A stretch of 64,000 nt of DNA from Herbaspirillum sp. alder98. Its GTDB lineage: Bacteria; Pseudomonadota; Gammaproteobacteria; Burkholderiales; Burkholderiaceae_D. Positions within the stretch are counted from its first letter, which is position 1; each line of letters starts with the position of its first letter. The translations under genes were made by a program, and so were the position numbers. Below are positions 41,695-51,986 of this stretch, piece by piece. The notes under the pieces are model-generated. The model was given only the letters and a program-made list of their open reading frames with translations, did not search any database and was not told the DNA's origin. The DNA lies in the NCBI RefSeq assembly GCF_020179755.1, contig NZ_JAIUCY010000002.1:372001-436000 (forward strand), read 5' to 3'.

Positions 41695-42840
41695 TCATCC
41701 CATGAGGCGCTGCGGGCTCAGTTGCGCGACGTCGACGCCAAAGCGCGCAATATGCGCCGGCAGCGGCTCGCCCAGGATCATCGCCGCATAGGCTTCACCG
41801 GCCGCAGGCGCCGACTGGATGCCATAACCGCCCTGCCCGGCAGCCCAGAAAAAACCGGGCGTTTGCGTATCGTAGCCGCCCACGAAGCTGCCATCGGCGA
41901 CAAACGAACGCAAGCCGGCCCAGACGTGCGCCGGACGACGGATGTCGAGCGTGGTCCAGGTCTGGATGTGATCGATGGCGATGGCAATGTCCAATTCTTC
42001 GGCTTGCACATCGTGGGGCGCGACCGGGTCGGCATTGGCCGGCGAACCCAGCAACAAGCCAGCGTCCGGCTTGACGTAGAACGATTCGTCGACCCGCATG
42101 AAGGCCGGCCAGTGGGCGCTGCCAGCGGGCGCGGCGAAGGTGAAGGCCGAGCGTCGCTTGGGCACCAGGCCAATCGGCGTGGCGCCGGCCAGCTTGCCGA
42201 CTTCGTCGGCCCAGGCGCCCGCCGCATTGATGATGACCCTGGCCTGCCATTGGCCCTGGCTGGTGGCCACCTGCCACAGGCACTGGTCTGCGTCGCGTGT
42301 GATGGCGGTGACCTCGGCCTCGCACAGCGCTCGCGCGCCAGCGGCACGGGCACCGCGCAAGAAACCTTGATGCAGCGCGTGGACGTCGATGTCCTTGGCG
42401 TCTTCTTCATACACCGCGCCGATGATGCCGGCGTCGCGCAGTACCGGCACCATGGCATGGGTCTGCGCCGCATCCAGGCGTTGCACCTGGTCGGACACCG
42501 AACGCACCAATGCTTCGTGCGCATCGAGTTCGGCCTGCTGGTCTTCGGTGGCGAAGAACAGCGCGCCACGGGGCGAGAGTAACGGATGATCGGTGAAGCC
42601 GGCCGGCGGCTGCTCGAAGAAGGCGCGACTGGCGCAGGTCAGCGCCCGCACCTGCGGCGGGCCGTAGCTTTCCATGTAGAGCGCAGCCGAACGTCCGGTG
42701 CTGTGATAGCCGGGTTGCGATTCGCGCTCGAGCATCAGCACGCTGCCGTGCCGCGCCAGCCAGTAGGCGATGGAAGCGCCGGCGATGCCCGCGCCGATGA
42801 TCAGGTAATCGACGCTGGCCTGTTGGTCCGGATTGCTCAT
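41695..42840 (-). CDS. FAD-dependent oxidoreductase (DAO family)
   Basis: A 381-residue glycine oxidase/DadA-type flavoprotein. Dinucleotide motif YLIIGAGIAGASIAYWLARHG at residues 12-32, then STGRSAALYMESYGP near the flavin, INAAGAWADEVGKLAG in the middle and FFWAAGQGGYGIQSAPAAGE at the end. It should oxidise an amino acid or secondary amine to an imine, with electrons passing to oxygen or quinone. ATG 42840 overlaps the RidA stop by 4 bases; the longer frame to 42990 is inside ridA. Last gene of a four-gene operon whose RidA would hydrolyse the imine. Confidence 0.87.
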   Translation of the reverse strand: MSNPDQQASVDYLIIGAGIAGASIAYWLARHGSVLMLERESQPGYHSTGRSAALYMESYGPPQVRALTCASRAFFEQPPAGFTDHPLLSPRGALFFATEDQQAELDAHEALVRSVSDQVQRLDAAQTHAMVPVLRDAGIIGAVYEEDAKDIDVHALHQGFLRGARAAGARALCEAEVTAITRDADQCLWQVATSQGQWQARVIINAAGAWADEVGKLAGATPIGLVPKRRSAFTFAAPAGSAHWPAFMRVDESFYVKPDAGLLLGSPANADPVAPHDVQAEELDIAIAIDHIQTWTTLDIRRPAHVWAGLRSFVADGSFVGGYDTQTPGFFWAAGQGGYGIQSAPAAGEAYAAMILGEPLPAHIARFGVDVAQLSPQRLMG

Positions 42841-43190
42841 GCCACTGCCGCTACCACGGCCACTTCGACATCCAGGCCCGGCAGCATCAGCAAGGCTTGC
42901 ACGCAGGCGCGGGCCGGCGCATGTCCGGCGGGGATCCACTGGTCCCAGACGCCATTGAAGGCCGCAAAATGGTCGGGGCTGGACAGCCACACGCTGGCAC
43001 TGACGATCTGCTCGCGGCCGATGCCCTGGGCCTGCAGTTGCGCATCGACCTTGGCCAGCACTTCGCTGGTCTGCTGTGCGATGGGCGCGTGGGCGTTGTC
43101 CGGCACCTGGCCCGACACGAAGGCGAAGCCGTTGGCCACCACCAGTTGGCTCATGCGGGCGTTGGTATTGAAACGTTGGATCTGGGTCAT
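42837..43190 (-). CDS. RidA-family enamine/imine deaminase
   Basis: A 117-residue YjgF/YER057c/UK114 protein. It begins MTQIQRFNTNARMSQLV and has ANGFAFVSGQVPD, QTSEVLAKVDAQLQAQGIGREQIV and ACVQALLMLPGLDVEV, which match the family; the Arg of the active site is present at the turn before ACVQ (PARACVQ). RidA hydrolyses reactive imines from amino acid oxidation. Start 43190 is the family-consistent ATG. It is coupled to the flavin oxidoreductase gene by an ATGA overlap, a strong hint that the two act in sequence. Confidence 0.9.
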   Translation of the reverse strand: MTQIQRFNTNARMSQLVVANGFAFVSGQVPDNAHAPIAQQTSEVLAKVDAQLQAQGIGREQIVSASVWLSSPDHFAAFNGVWDQWIPAGHAPARACVQALLMLPGLDVEVAVVAAVA

Positions 43191-43233
43191 TGCGGGTTGC
43201 CTCTGATAAAAATGAATGGAATTGAAGGGGCTG

Positions 43234-44757
43234 TCACACCGCCGGCCCGCCGGCCGGTGCCTGGCTGCCCTGCCCCGCGCCAGGCGGATTGGTGACGATG
43301 GACTTGAGCGGCGCATTGACCGCCTTGAGGCTGGCCAGGTCCGGACGCGGACGGCGTAGCCGCTGGTCGCCGGCGAACGCCTGTTCGAGCGCAGCGGCGC
43401 TGGCCAGTAACCGGGCGTCGTCGCGAAAGGCGCCTGTCACCTGCAGGCCGAACGGCATTCCACGATGGTCACTGCCGCAGGGCAGCGAGATCGAGGGGTT
43501 GGTGGCCAGGGTGACCACGTAGGTCAGCGCCAGCCAGCGGTAATAGTTTTGCAGCGCCACGCCGTTGACTTCCTTCAGGTACAGCTCGCTCCATGGGAAC
43601 GGCGAGACCGGCGTAGTCGGCGACAGGATCAGGTCGTAGCGTTCATAGCGCTTCTGGAAGCGCCGGAAGATGCGGGTCTGCTCGCCCTGGGCCCAGGCGC
43701 AGTCGGCCAGCGTCATGGCCGCGCCCATCTCGTAGTTGGCGCGGGTGTTGGGGCCGAGCGAGGCCGGATCGCGCCGGTAGGCGGCTTCGAAGCCGGCCAC
43801 AAAGCTCTCGGCGCGGATCACGTCGAAGCAGCGATGCGCTTCGTCCATCTCGACCTCGACCGGTTCGCACACGGCCACCATGCGGCCGATGACCGCCATC
43901 TTGTCGCGGAAGACCTGACGGATGCCATTGTCGACGTCGCATACGCCAAAGTCTTCGGTATAGCCGATGCGCAGTCGCGACAGGTCGACCTCGGGCAAGG
44001 TGGCGAACGGCTCCGGACCCAGCGGGTAGCTGAGCGGGTCGGTCATGTGCATGCCGGCCGTGGCGCGCAGTTGCAGCACCGTGTCGGCCACGTCACGCCC
44101 CATCGGGCCGACCACCGAGATCGGCGTCCACCCGAGCAGCTTGCGTTCGCTCGGCACCAGCCCGGGCGATGGCCTGAAACCCACCACGCCGCAGATCGAC
44201 GCCGGAATGCGCAGCGAGCCGCCGGTGTCCGAGCCCGAGCACAGCGGCAGCAGGTCGGTCGCCAGTGCCGCCGCCGAGCCGCCCGACGAGCCACCAGCGT
44301 TGAGCAAGGGATTGAAGGGGTTGCCGGTGGCGCCCCATACCGCATTGCGGCTATTGGCGCCGGCCCCCATCTCGGGGACGTTGGTCTTGCCGGCCACGAT
44401 GGCGCCGGCCGCCCGCAGGCGCGCCACCAGGGCGTTATCGCGCGCCGGGATGTTGTTGCGGTAGATGGCCGACCCGTAGGTGGTCAGCAGGCCTTCGGTT
44501 TCTTCCAGGTCCTTGATGCCGATCGGCAGGCCGTGCAGCAGCCCCAGCGGGCCACCGGCAACCACCGCCTGTTCGGCCGCCCGGGCTTCGCTGCGGGCCC
44601 GTTCGAAGCAGGTCGCGGTGACCGCATTGATATGCGGATTGATGTCTTCGATACGGGCGATGCAGGCATCCAGCAATTCGACCGGCGACAGTTGCTTGCT
44701 ACCGATCAGGCGTCGCAGTTCGACCGCGCTCTTTTCTACGATGTGTTGGTCTTGCAT
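43234..44757 (-). CDS. Amidase (amidase-signature family)
   Basis: A 507-residue amidase. The Ser-cisSer-Lys triad is visible: Lys82 in LPIGIKDLEE, cis-Ser157 in NAGGSSGGSAAALATD and the nucleophile Ser181 in GSDTGGSLRIPAS. The length and the C-terminal part (GMPFGLQVTGAFRDDARLLASAAALEQAF) are those of general amide hydrolases, not GatA. It lies between the transporter and RidA genes and should free an amine or amino acid from an imported amide for the oxidase. No signal peptide, so cytoplasmic. Confidence 0.92.
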   Translation of the reverse strand: MQDQHIVEKSAVELRRLIGSKQLSPVELLDACIARIEDINPHINAVTATCFERARSEARAAEQAVVAGGPLGLLHGLPIGIKDLEETEGLLTTYGSAIYRNNIPARDNALVARLRAAGAIVAGKTNVPEMGAGANSRNAVWGATGNPFNPLLNAGGSSGGSAAALATDLLPLCSGSDTGGSLRIPASICGVVGFRPSPGLVPSERKLLGWTPISVVGPMGRDVADTVLQLRATAGMHMTDPLSYPLGPEPFATLPEVDLSRLRIGYTEDFGVCDVDNGIRQVFRDKMAVIGRMVAVCEPVEVEMDEAHRCFDVIRAESFVAGFEAAYRRDPASLGPNTRANYEMGAAMTLADCAWAQGEQTRIFRRFQKRYERYDLILSPTTPVSPFPWSELYLKEVNGVALQNYYRWLALTYVVTLATNPSISLPCGSDHRGMPFGLQVTGAFRDDARLLASAAALEQAFAGDQRLRRPRPDLASLKAVNAPLKSIVTNPPGAGQGSQAPAGGPAV

Positions 44758-44775
44758 AGGATCCTTTAGGTGGAA

Positions 44776-45999
44776 TCAGGCCGGCTGGGGTTGCGGTGCA
44801 TGTTTTTCGGTGCGGATGAACAGGCTCACCAGCACCGAGAAGAACGCCGCCGCGATCAGGAACCCGAAAGCATAGTCATAGTTGGCGAAGGCGCTGACCA
44901 GAAAACCGATCACCAGTGGCGAGATGAAACCGGCCATCTGGCCGCCCAGATTGACCATGCCCACGCCGCTGCCGATCAGGCTGGTCTGCAGTATCTTGGT
45001 GGGCAAGGCGATACAGGTGGCCAGCACGAAGGATTTGAAAAAGTAGGCCAGGCACTGGTAGGCGATCACCCCGCCCACGCTTTGCGCGGTGTACATGCAG
45101 TAGACGAATACCGCCGTCAGCAACGAGCTGCCGATCAACAGCACCCGCTCGCGGCCATCGAAGAAGCGCACCATGACCCAGCCGCCGATGGCGGTGGAGA
45201 TGCCGGCCATGATGTAGGGCAAGGGCAGCAGCATGCCGACCGATTTCAGGTTCAGTCCACGCACCGTCATGAGGTAGGTCGGCATCCAGCTATCGAGCCC
45301 CTTGTTGATGATGGACAGGCCGAACCAGACCGCCACGATCTGCCACATCAGCGGCATCTTCATCAGCGCGCCGAAGGCCTTGCGGTTGATGGCCGGATTG
45401 CCGCTGCCGGCCTTGACCGGGCGCACCAGGAACCAGTATCCCAGCGCAAACACCAGCCCGACCAGGCCCATGTAATGGAATACATTGCGCCAGCCGAACT
45501 GCAGGATCAGCGGCGCGATGATCAGCGGCGCCAGCATGCTGCCGATGTAGTTGGACGACATCAGCAACGACGACATCTTGGGCCGCTCGGCCTGGCTGAA
45601 GGTTTCTGCCACGCCCTTGACGCTGGCCGCGGGAAAAGCCCCTTCGCCCAGGCCGAAGATAAAGCGGATCACCACCAGGCTGGTGATCGACCAGGCCATG
45701 CCGGTGAAGCCGGTGAAGACCGACCACAGCAGGATCGAGATCACGATCACCGGGCGCGAACCGAAGCGATCGGCCAGCCAGCCACCCGGCAGTTGCAGCA
45801 GCGAATAGCCCAGGAAGAAACTCGACAGCAGGATGCCCAGGTCGGACGGCTTCAACGCGAATTCGCTGGCGATCTGGAGGGCGGCGAAGGTAATGGCCGC
45901 ACGGTCGATGTATGAGATACACCAGCCCAGGTAAAGCAGGACCAGCACCAGATACTTATACTTGCCCGTAGGCGACGCAGCGTTCATGACGATTTCCAT
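44776..45999 (-). CDS. MFS transporter (anion:cation symporter-type)
   Basis: A 407-residue major facilitator with about 12 membrane helices. WCISYIDRAAITFAALQI at the start and the loop WLADRFGSRPVIV after helix 2 match the ACS family that carries carboxylates and their derivatives; GLGEGAFPAASVKGVAETF is typical of helices 4-5. Start 45999 is taken, with ATG 45987 possible (GGAAAT before it). First gene of the leftward operon and divergent from a LysR gene, so it likely imports the substrate handled by the amidase, oxidase and RidA. Confidence 0.9.
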   Translation of the reverse strand: MEIVMNAASPTGKYKYLVLVLLYLGWCISYIDRAAITFAALQIASEFALKPSDLGILLSSFFLGYSLLQLPGGWLADRFGSRPVIVISILLWSVFTGFTGMAWSITSLVVIRFIFGLGEGAFPAASVKGVAETFSQAERPKMSSLLMSSNYIGSMLAPLIIAPLILQFGWRNVFHYMGLVGLVFALGYWFLVRPVKAGSGNPAINRKAFGALMKMPLMWQIVAVWFGLSIINKGLDSWMPTYLMTVRGLNLKSVGMLLPLPYIMAGISTAIGGWVMVRFFDGRERVLLIGSSLLTAVFVYCMYTAQSVGGVIAYQCLAYFFKSFVLATCIALPTKILQTSLIGSGVGMVNLGGQMAGFISPLVIGFLVSAFANYDYAFGFLIAAAFFSVLVSLFIRTEKHAPQPQPA

Positions 46000-46158
46000 G
46001 CTGAAGGAAAAATGCCGTCGTCATCGATCGTCCAGATTCGATGCGGCGGCCCTGCCCGGCTATCGCCGCCGTGCGCCGGGAAGCTCACGATGCCGCGATA
46101 TGAAGCGATCCTAAGTCGCTCAGTGGTTTGCTACAAGAATAAGTTTTAGAACAAGTGA

Positions 46159-46173
46159 TTGCCGAATCGGCAA
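46159..46173. promoter_or_regulatory. LysR box between transporter operon and LysR gene
   Basis: TTGCCGA A TCGGCAA: 7-base arms around one base, containing a T-N11-A core. It overlaps TGGTTTGC (46124-46131) and GCAAACCA (46170-46177), another inverted pair spanning the region. Position between divergent starts at 45999 and 46194 fits the operator of the adjacent LysR regulator. Confidence 0.65.
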
Positions 46174-46193
46174 ACCATTTCTACAATGCGGTG

Positions 46194-47114
46194 ATGTCCG
46201 TCATCCATACCCGCATCCTGCAGGAAACTGCCGTGCGCTACTTCCTTGAGGTAGTGCGCCGAGGCTCGATCACCGAAGCCGCCAGCACCCTGAACGTCGC
46301 TTCGTCGGCCATCAGCCGCCAGATCGCGCGCCTCGAGGACGAGCTCGACACGCCCCTGTTCGACCGCGTCTCGCGCGGCATGAAGCCCAACGCCGCCGGC
46401 GAATTGCTGGCCGCGCACGCGTTGCGCATGCAACTGGAGGCCGAACACATCGGCAATGAACTGATGGCGCTCAAGGGCTTGCGGCGCGGCGAGGTCAAGC
46501 TGGCCTGCACGGAAGGCTTTGCGCTGGAATTCGTGCCGTCGGTGATGGAACATTTCCGGCGCCAGCACGATGGCATCCGCTTTCAGCTGTCGGTCGGCAA
46601 CGCGGTGCATGTGGCGCAGCGCATTCGCGAAGGCGCGGTCGACCTGGGCCTGACCTTCACCATGGCGCCGGACCCCGACATCAAGGTCGAGTTTGCCCAG
46701 AACGCGCCGATCCTGGCCGTGATGCGGCCCGACCATGAGCTGGCCCGCCGCAAGCAGGTGGTGCTGTCCGAACTGGCGGCTTATCCGCTGGCCATGCCGC
46801 AGAAGAACATCACCATGCGCCGCCTGATCGACGCCTGCTGCAGCCGCCGCAACATTCTGCTGGAACCGGTGCTGGCGGCGGACTCCATCAGCGCCCTGCT
46901 GTGCTTCGTGATGGCGGGCAACGGCATCGGCTTCTCGGCCGGGCTGCCGATTCGCAAGCTGGTGCAGTCGGGCCAGTTGGTGGCGCTGCCGATCAAGGAC
47001 CGCGACATGAATTCGCTGCAGCTCGAGATCCAGTCGCTGTCGGGGCGCACGCTGCCGCAGGCGGCGCGGGCCTTCCTCAACGCGCTGGTGCAGCGGGCCA
47101 CCGAGCATGACTGA
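46194..47114 (+). CDS. LysR-family transcriptional regulator
   Basis: A 306-residue LysR regulator from ATG 46194 (the frame extends to 46155 but that part covers the operator). HTH at about residues 18-60 (SITEAASTLNVASSAISRQI, then DELDTPLFDRVSRGMKPN), effector-binding domain from about 95 with GAVDLGLTFTMAPDPDIKVE. It is divergent from the MFS-amidase-RidA-oxidase operon with a palindromic LysR box between, so it is the likely regulator, activating when the amide substrate or a product is present. Confidence 0.93.
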   Translation: MSVIHTRILQETAVRYFLEVVRRGSITEAASTLNVASSAISRQIARLEDELDTPLFDRVSRGMKPNAAGELLAAHALRMQLEAEHIGNELMALKGLRRGEVKLACTEGFALEFVPSVMEHFRRQHDGIRFQLSVGNAVHVAQRIREGAVDLGLTFTMAPDPDIKVEFAQNAPILAVMRPDHELARRKQVVLSELAAYPLAMPQKNITMRRLIDACCSRRNILLEPVLAADSISALLCFVMAGNGIGFSAGLPIRKLVQSGQLVALPIKDRDMNSLQLEIQSLSGRTLPQAARAFLNALVQRATEHD

Positions 47115-47237
47115 CAGGTCGTAAAACAGTTAGTCATGCTGGTTTTCGACAACTGTGGAATGATGGCGGGCGCTGTACCCGGAAAAAAACCAATACCACT
47201 CGCCATCCCACCACCAAGACCATTAAGGAATGATGTC

Positions 47238-47861
47238 ATGACCCGCCTTCCCCGCTGTCTGTTCGCCGCCGCACTGGCCCTGGCTTGCGCCAGTGCTTCC
47301 GCCCAGGGTGTCTATAACGATTGGAACAAGGCGCAGCCGCCAGCGCCACCGGCGCTGGTCAAGGCCACGGTCGATCCGGCGACGACGGCGGTGCTGGTGC
47401 TGGATATCGCCAAGCAGACCTGCAATGCCGAAAACCGTCCGCGCTGCATCGCCATGCTGCCTGGCGTAGCCAAGCTACTTGGTTTTGCACGCGCCAAGGG
47501 CGTGACCGTGATCTATACGCTGGGCGCGGCCAGCAAACCTGCCGATATCTGGCCCGAGGCCGCGATGCAGGCCGGCGAGCCACTGGTCACCGCCGGCCCG
47601 GACAAGTTCGTCAATACCAACCTGGAGCAACTGTTGCGCGACAAGGGCATCAAGACCGTGATCGCCATCGGCGCCGCGGCCCATGGCGCAGTGCTGCATA
47701 CGGCGGCCAGCGCCGCCTTCCGAGGCTTCGATGTGCTGGTGCCGGTGGACCTGATCGCCTCTGAAACCCCGTACGCCGAGCAATACACGGTGTGGCATCT
47801 GGTGAATGCGCCGCGCCTGGGCGAACGCGTCAAGCTGACGCGTTCGGACTGGCTGAACTGA
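47238..47861 (+). CDS. Isochorismatase-like protein, secreted, catalytic Cys replaced
   Basis: A 207-residue protein with signal peptide (MTRLPRCLFAAALALACASA, cleavage after SAQ near 23) and an isochorismatase-like hydrolase fold. The Asp (VLVLDIAKQTC, Asp56) and Lys (GPDKFVNTNLEQLL, Lys123) of the usual triad are there, but the Cys position is Ala151 in AIGAAAHGAVLHTA, where active members have a Cys before V-x-x-TA. It should therefore not form the thioester of typical cysteine hydrolases; true isochorismatases also lack this Cys. ATG 47238 follows AAGGA. It stands alone; role unknown. Confidence 0.75.
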   Translation: MTRLPRCLFAAALALACASASAQGVYNDWNKAQPPAPPALVKATVDPATTAVLVLDIAKQTCNAENRPRCIAMLPGVAKLLGFARAKGVTVIYTLGAASKPADIWPEAAMQAGEPLVTAGPDKFVNTNLEQLLRDKGIKTVIAIGAAAHGAVLHTAASAAFRGFDVLVPVDLIASETPYAEQYTVWHLVNAPRLGERVKLTRSDWLN

Positions 47862-47878
47862 TGCAGTAGCCGTCTAGC

Positions 47879-47905
47879 GGTGGCGAGCCCTCAGCTGTCG
47901 CCACC
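47879..47905. terminator. Hairpin between converging genes
   Basis: Perfect arms GGTGGCGA and TCGCCACC, 11-base loop. It overlaps the last codons of the histidine kinase gene and lies 18 bases after the isochorismatase-like gene. No T-run, so moderate support. Confidence 0.45.
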
Positions 47906-49966
47906 GGTCAGTTCTTTCACACGGCGAGCCAGGGCATCAGCCGCAAACGGTTTGGTCAGCACCTGCATGCCGCGCTCGAGGTGACCGTGGTTGAGCACGG
48001 CGTTCTCGGCATAGCCGGTGACAAACAGCACCGGCACCTCCGGACGCAGTTGCCGCACCGCGTCGGCCAGTTGCCTGCCATTCATGCCATTGGGCAGGCC
48101 GACGTCGGTGACCAGCAGGTCGATCTCGGCATGCAAAGCCAATACCTTCAGCGCCGACGGCGCGTCTTCGGCCTCGACCACGAAGTAACCCAGGTCTTGC
48201 AGCACTTCGACCGCGACCATGCGCACCAGCGGTTCGTCATCCACCACCAGGATGGTCTTGCGTCCGGCGGCGCCCGGCGATGGGTAGTCCGACAGGACCG
48301 CATCTTCCTCGATGTCGTCGCCGACATGGCGCGGCAGATAGATGCAGATCATCGCGCCTTTGCCCACTTCCGAATAGATCCGTACCGTGCCCTCCGATTG
48401 GCCGGCAAAGCCGTAGACCATCGACAGGCCCAGTCCGGTACCCTGGCCGGTCGGCTTGGTGGTGAAGAATGGATCGAAGGCGCGCGCCACCACGTCGGGC
48501 GACATGCCGGTGCCGGTGTCGCTCACACACAGCGACACGAATTGCCCGGGCGGCAAGCCGCGCTGGGCGGCGGCGCGCTCGTCCATCCAGCGGTTGGCGG
48601 TTTCGATGGTGAGCTTGCCGCCATCCGGCATGGCGTCACGGGCGTTGATGCACAGATTGAGCAGCGCATTCTCCAGCTGGCCGACATCCACGAAGGTGCT
48701 CCACAAGCCACCGGCGGCTACCGTTTCGACCGCAATCGCCGGGCCGACGCTGCGCCCGATCAGGTCATGCATGCCCGCCACGATGCGATTGAGATTGGAC
48801 GGCTTGGGGTCGAGCGTCTGGCGCCGCGAAAACGCCAGCAAGCGCTGCGTCAGCGCAGCGGCCCGCTTGACGGCGGACTGGGCGCCATTGAGGTGCCGCT
48901 CGATGTCGGCGATGCGGCCCTGCGCCAGGCGTATCTTCATCAATTCCAGGCTGCCGCCGATGCCGGCCAGGATGTTATTGAAATCGTGCGCCAAGCCACC
49001 GGTCAATTGCCCCACCGCTTCCATCTTCTGGGCCTGGCGCAGCGCTTCTTCGGCCTTCAGCAGTGCGGCGGTGCGCTGTTCCACCCGTTGTTCAAGGGAC
49101 TCGTTGAGTCCGCGCAAGGCGGAGGTGGCGCGATCGCGTTCGGCCTCGACGGCGCGCCGCCCTTCGATATCGATCAGCACGCCGGGGAAGCGGGTGGCGA
49201 CGCCATCGGCATCGATGTCGACGCGGCCATTGGCTTCCAGCCAGTAATAGCGGCCATCCAGGCGACGGGTGCGGTATTGGTGGGCATAGGCGCCGCCACG
49301 GGCGACCGCTTCGTTGATGGCTGCGATCAAGCCTGGCCGGTCGTCCGGGTGGACCGTCTCGACCACCTCGGTCAGGCTGAGCCCTGAGCGGCTGCGCGCC
49401 GGATCGAAACCGAATGCGCTGGCGAAGCCTTCGTCGACGCTGAAACGATCGGTTGGCAGGTCCCAGACCCAGGTGCCGATGATGGCGCCTGCGGCCAGGG
49501 CCAGTTGCACCCGCTCGACATTCTCGCGCAAGGCCGATTCGGTCTGCTTGCGCGCCGTTACGTCCCGAAACAGCACCGAGACCTGGTGCAGCTCGACCGG
49601 CCCGGCGCGCCGGGCCGAGACCTCGATGTGGCGACCGACGGCCACGAACTCCTGTTCGAAGCGCACGGGCTGACCTTCGAATAACACTTTGCGGTAGATC
49701 TCGAGCCAGACCTCGGCGTGATCGGGTTCGATCTCGCGCAGACGCTTGCCGACGATGCCGGCAATGCCGGTATGGCGTTCGTAGCCGGAGTTGGCTTCGA
49801 TATGGACATAATCGCTCAACGGGCCGTGCGGGCCGTCGATGAACTTGATGATGCAAAAGCCGTCATCGATCGCCTCGAACAGCGCCAGCCGCCTGACTTC
49901 GCTCATGGCGACTTCGTTTTCGAGCTCGGCGCGGCTCAGCGCGGCCAGTTGGTTGTTCTGCGTCAT
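47891..49966 (-). CDS. Hybrid histidine kinase with PAS domains and receiver
   Basis: A 691-residue cytoplasmic sensor kinase. Two PAS-type domains (about residues 20-140 and 155-280), HisKA with H-box GGLAHDFNNILAGIGGSLEL, ATP-binding domain with ARDAMPDGGKLTIETAN, DTGTGMSPDVV and TGQGTGLGLSMVYGF, and a C-terminal receiver (ILVVDDEPLVRMVAVEVL, phospho-acceptor Asp in DLLVTDVGLPNGMNG). The N-box and H-box type are those of the PAS-hybrid family often with blue-light or redox PAS domains. Start at 49966 (MTQNNQLAAL) is chosen; the frame runs to 50137 without a ribosome-binding site. No separate regulator gene is adjacent. Confidence 0.88.
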   Translation of the reverse strand: MTQNNQLAALSRAELENEVAMSEVRRLALFEAIDDGFCIIKFIDGPHGPLSDYVHIEANSGYERHTGIAGIVGKRLREIEPDHAEVWLEIYRKVLFEGQPVRFEQEFVAVGRHIEVSARRAGPVELHQVSVLFRDVTARKQTESALRENVERVQLALAAGAIIGTWVWDLPTDRFSVDEGFASAFGFDPARSRSGLSLTEVVETVHPDDRPGLIAAINEAVARGGAYAHQYRTRRLDGRYYWLEANGRVDIDADGVATRFPGVLIDIEGRRAVEAERDRATSALRGLNESLEQRVEQRTAALLKAEEALRQAQKMEAVGQLTGGLAHDFNNILAGIGGSLELMKIRLAQGRIADIERHLNGAQSAVKRAAALTQRLLAFSRRQTLDPKPSNLNRIVAGMHDLIGRSVGPAIAVETVAAGGLWSTFVDVGQLENALLNLCINARDAMPDGGKLTIETANRWMDERAAAQRGLPPGQFVSLCVSDTGTGMSPDVVARAFDPFFTTKPTGQGTGLGLSMVYGFAGQSEGTVRIYSEVGKGAMICIYLPRHVGDDIEEDAVLSDYPSPGAAGRKTILVVDDEPLVRMVAVEVLQDLGYFVVEAEDAPSALKVLALHAEIDLLVTDVGLPNGMNGRQLADAVRQLRPEVPVLFVTGYAENAVLNHGHLERGMQVLTKPFAADALARRVKELTGGDS

Positions 49967-51387
<1,421 letters not shown>

Positions 51388-51450
51388 CGTGCAAGACCGT
51401 GGCGCGCCTGGCCGCGCCACGGTTCATTCCTACAACGAGATTGCCGCGCC

Positions 51451-51741
51451 ATGCCCTATTCCGACGAAGATAAAAAAAGCGCAGTCACGCGGCTGCGCCG
51501 TATCAAGGGACAGGCCGAAGCGCTCGAGCGCGCGGTGCTGGAAGGCGTCGACTGCAAGTCGCTGTTGCAGCAGATTGCCGCCCTGCGGGGCGCTGCCAAC
51601 GGCTTGATGGCCGAAGTGCTCGAAAGCCACCTGCACGAACTCTTTGGTGCGCCCATCGAAGGCCGGCCGCCAACCGCTGCGGTCGATCCGGATGCCGAGA
51701 TCGATACCTTGATGAAGACCTTGCGTTCTTATCTGAAATGA
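51451..51741 (+). CDS. frmR: Formaldehyde-responsive repressor
   Basis: A 96-residue CsoR/RcnR-family repressor starting MPYSDEDKKS. Residues needed for formaldehyde sensing in FrmR are present: Pro2, Cys35 (EGVDCKSLL) and His60 (LESHLHELF). Cys and His line up with the cross-link seen in E. coli FrmR. It represses frmA until formaldehyde binds Pro2 and Cys35. Here frmR lies after frmA, the reverse of the E. coli order, so frmR would be induced together with its target. Confidence 0.93.
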   Translation: MPYSDEDKKSAVTRLRRIKGQAEALERAVLEGVDCKSLLQQIAALRGAANGLMAEVLESHLHELFGAPIEGRPPTAAVDPDAEIDTLMKTLRSYLK

Positions 51742-51753
51742 CGCCGCGCCGGC

Positions 51754-51954
51754 TTACTTCTTCGGGATGGTCTTGAACGGTGCCGATTTGGCCCGCCGTT
51801 CGCGTCGCTCACGGGCGCGTCGCTCGGCGGCACACACCTCTGAATAAATCTGCCACTGCTTCAGATGCCGGTAATAGGTCGAGCCGCTGTCGACCCTCCT
51901 GACGGCGCCTACTGCATCGACCGGCTCGACCGGCCTTACGGGGTTGCGTGCCAT
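51754..51954 (-). CDS. Small basic protein of unknown function
   Basis: A 66-residue protein rich in Arg (AAERRARERRERRAKS) starting MARNPVRPVEPVDAVG. It begins with a Pro/Val stretch, then STYYRHLKQWQIYSEVCAAE and the charged tail. Codon use and protein-like composition support it as a gene, but it has no family that I recognise. It is read leftward, converging on frmR with a 12-base gap. Confidence 0.55.
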   Translation of the reverse strand: MARNPVRPVEPVDAVGAVRRVDSGSTYYRHLKQWQIYSEVCAAERRARERRERRAKSAPFKTIPKK

Positions 51955-51986
51955 GCCATACCTCCCAGGAACACTTCATCAGCAGT

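Noticed and set aside
42837..43316. Longer form of RidA starting at 43316
   Set aside because: The 42 extra codons lie over the end of the amidase gene and do not resemble the family; ATG 43190 matches RidA starts.
43465..44769. Forward frame of 434 codons opposite the amidase
   Set aside because: It has a His/Arg/Gln-rich antisense composition; the amidase triad is on the other strand.
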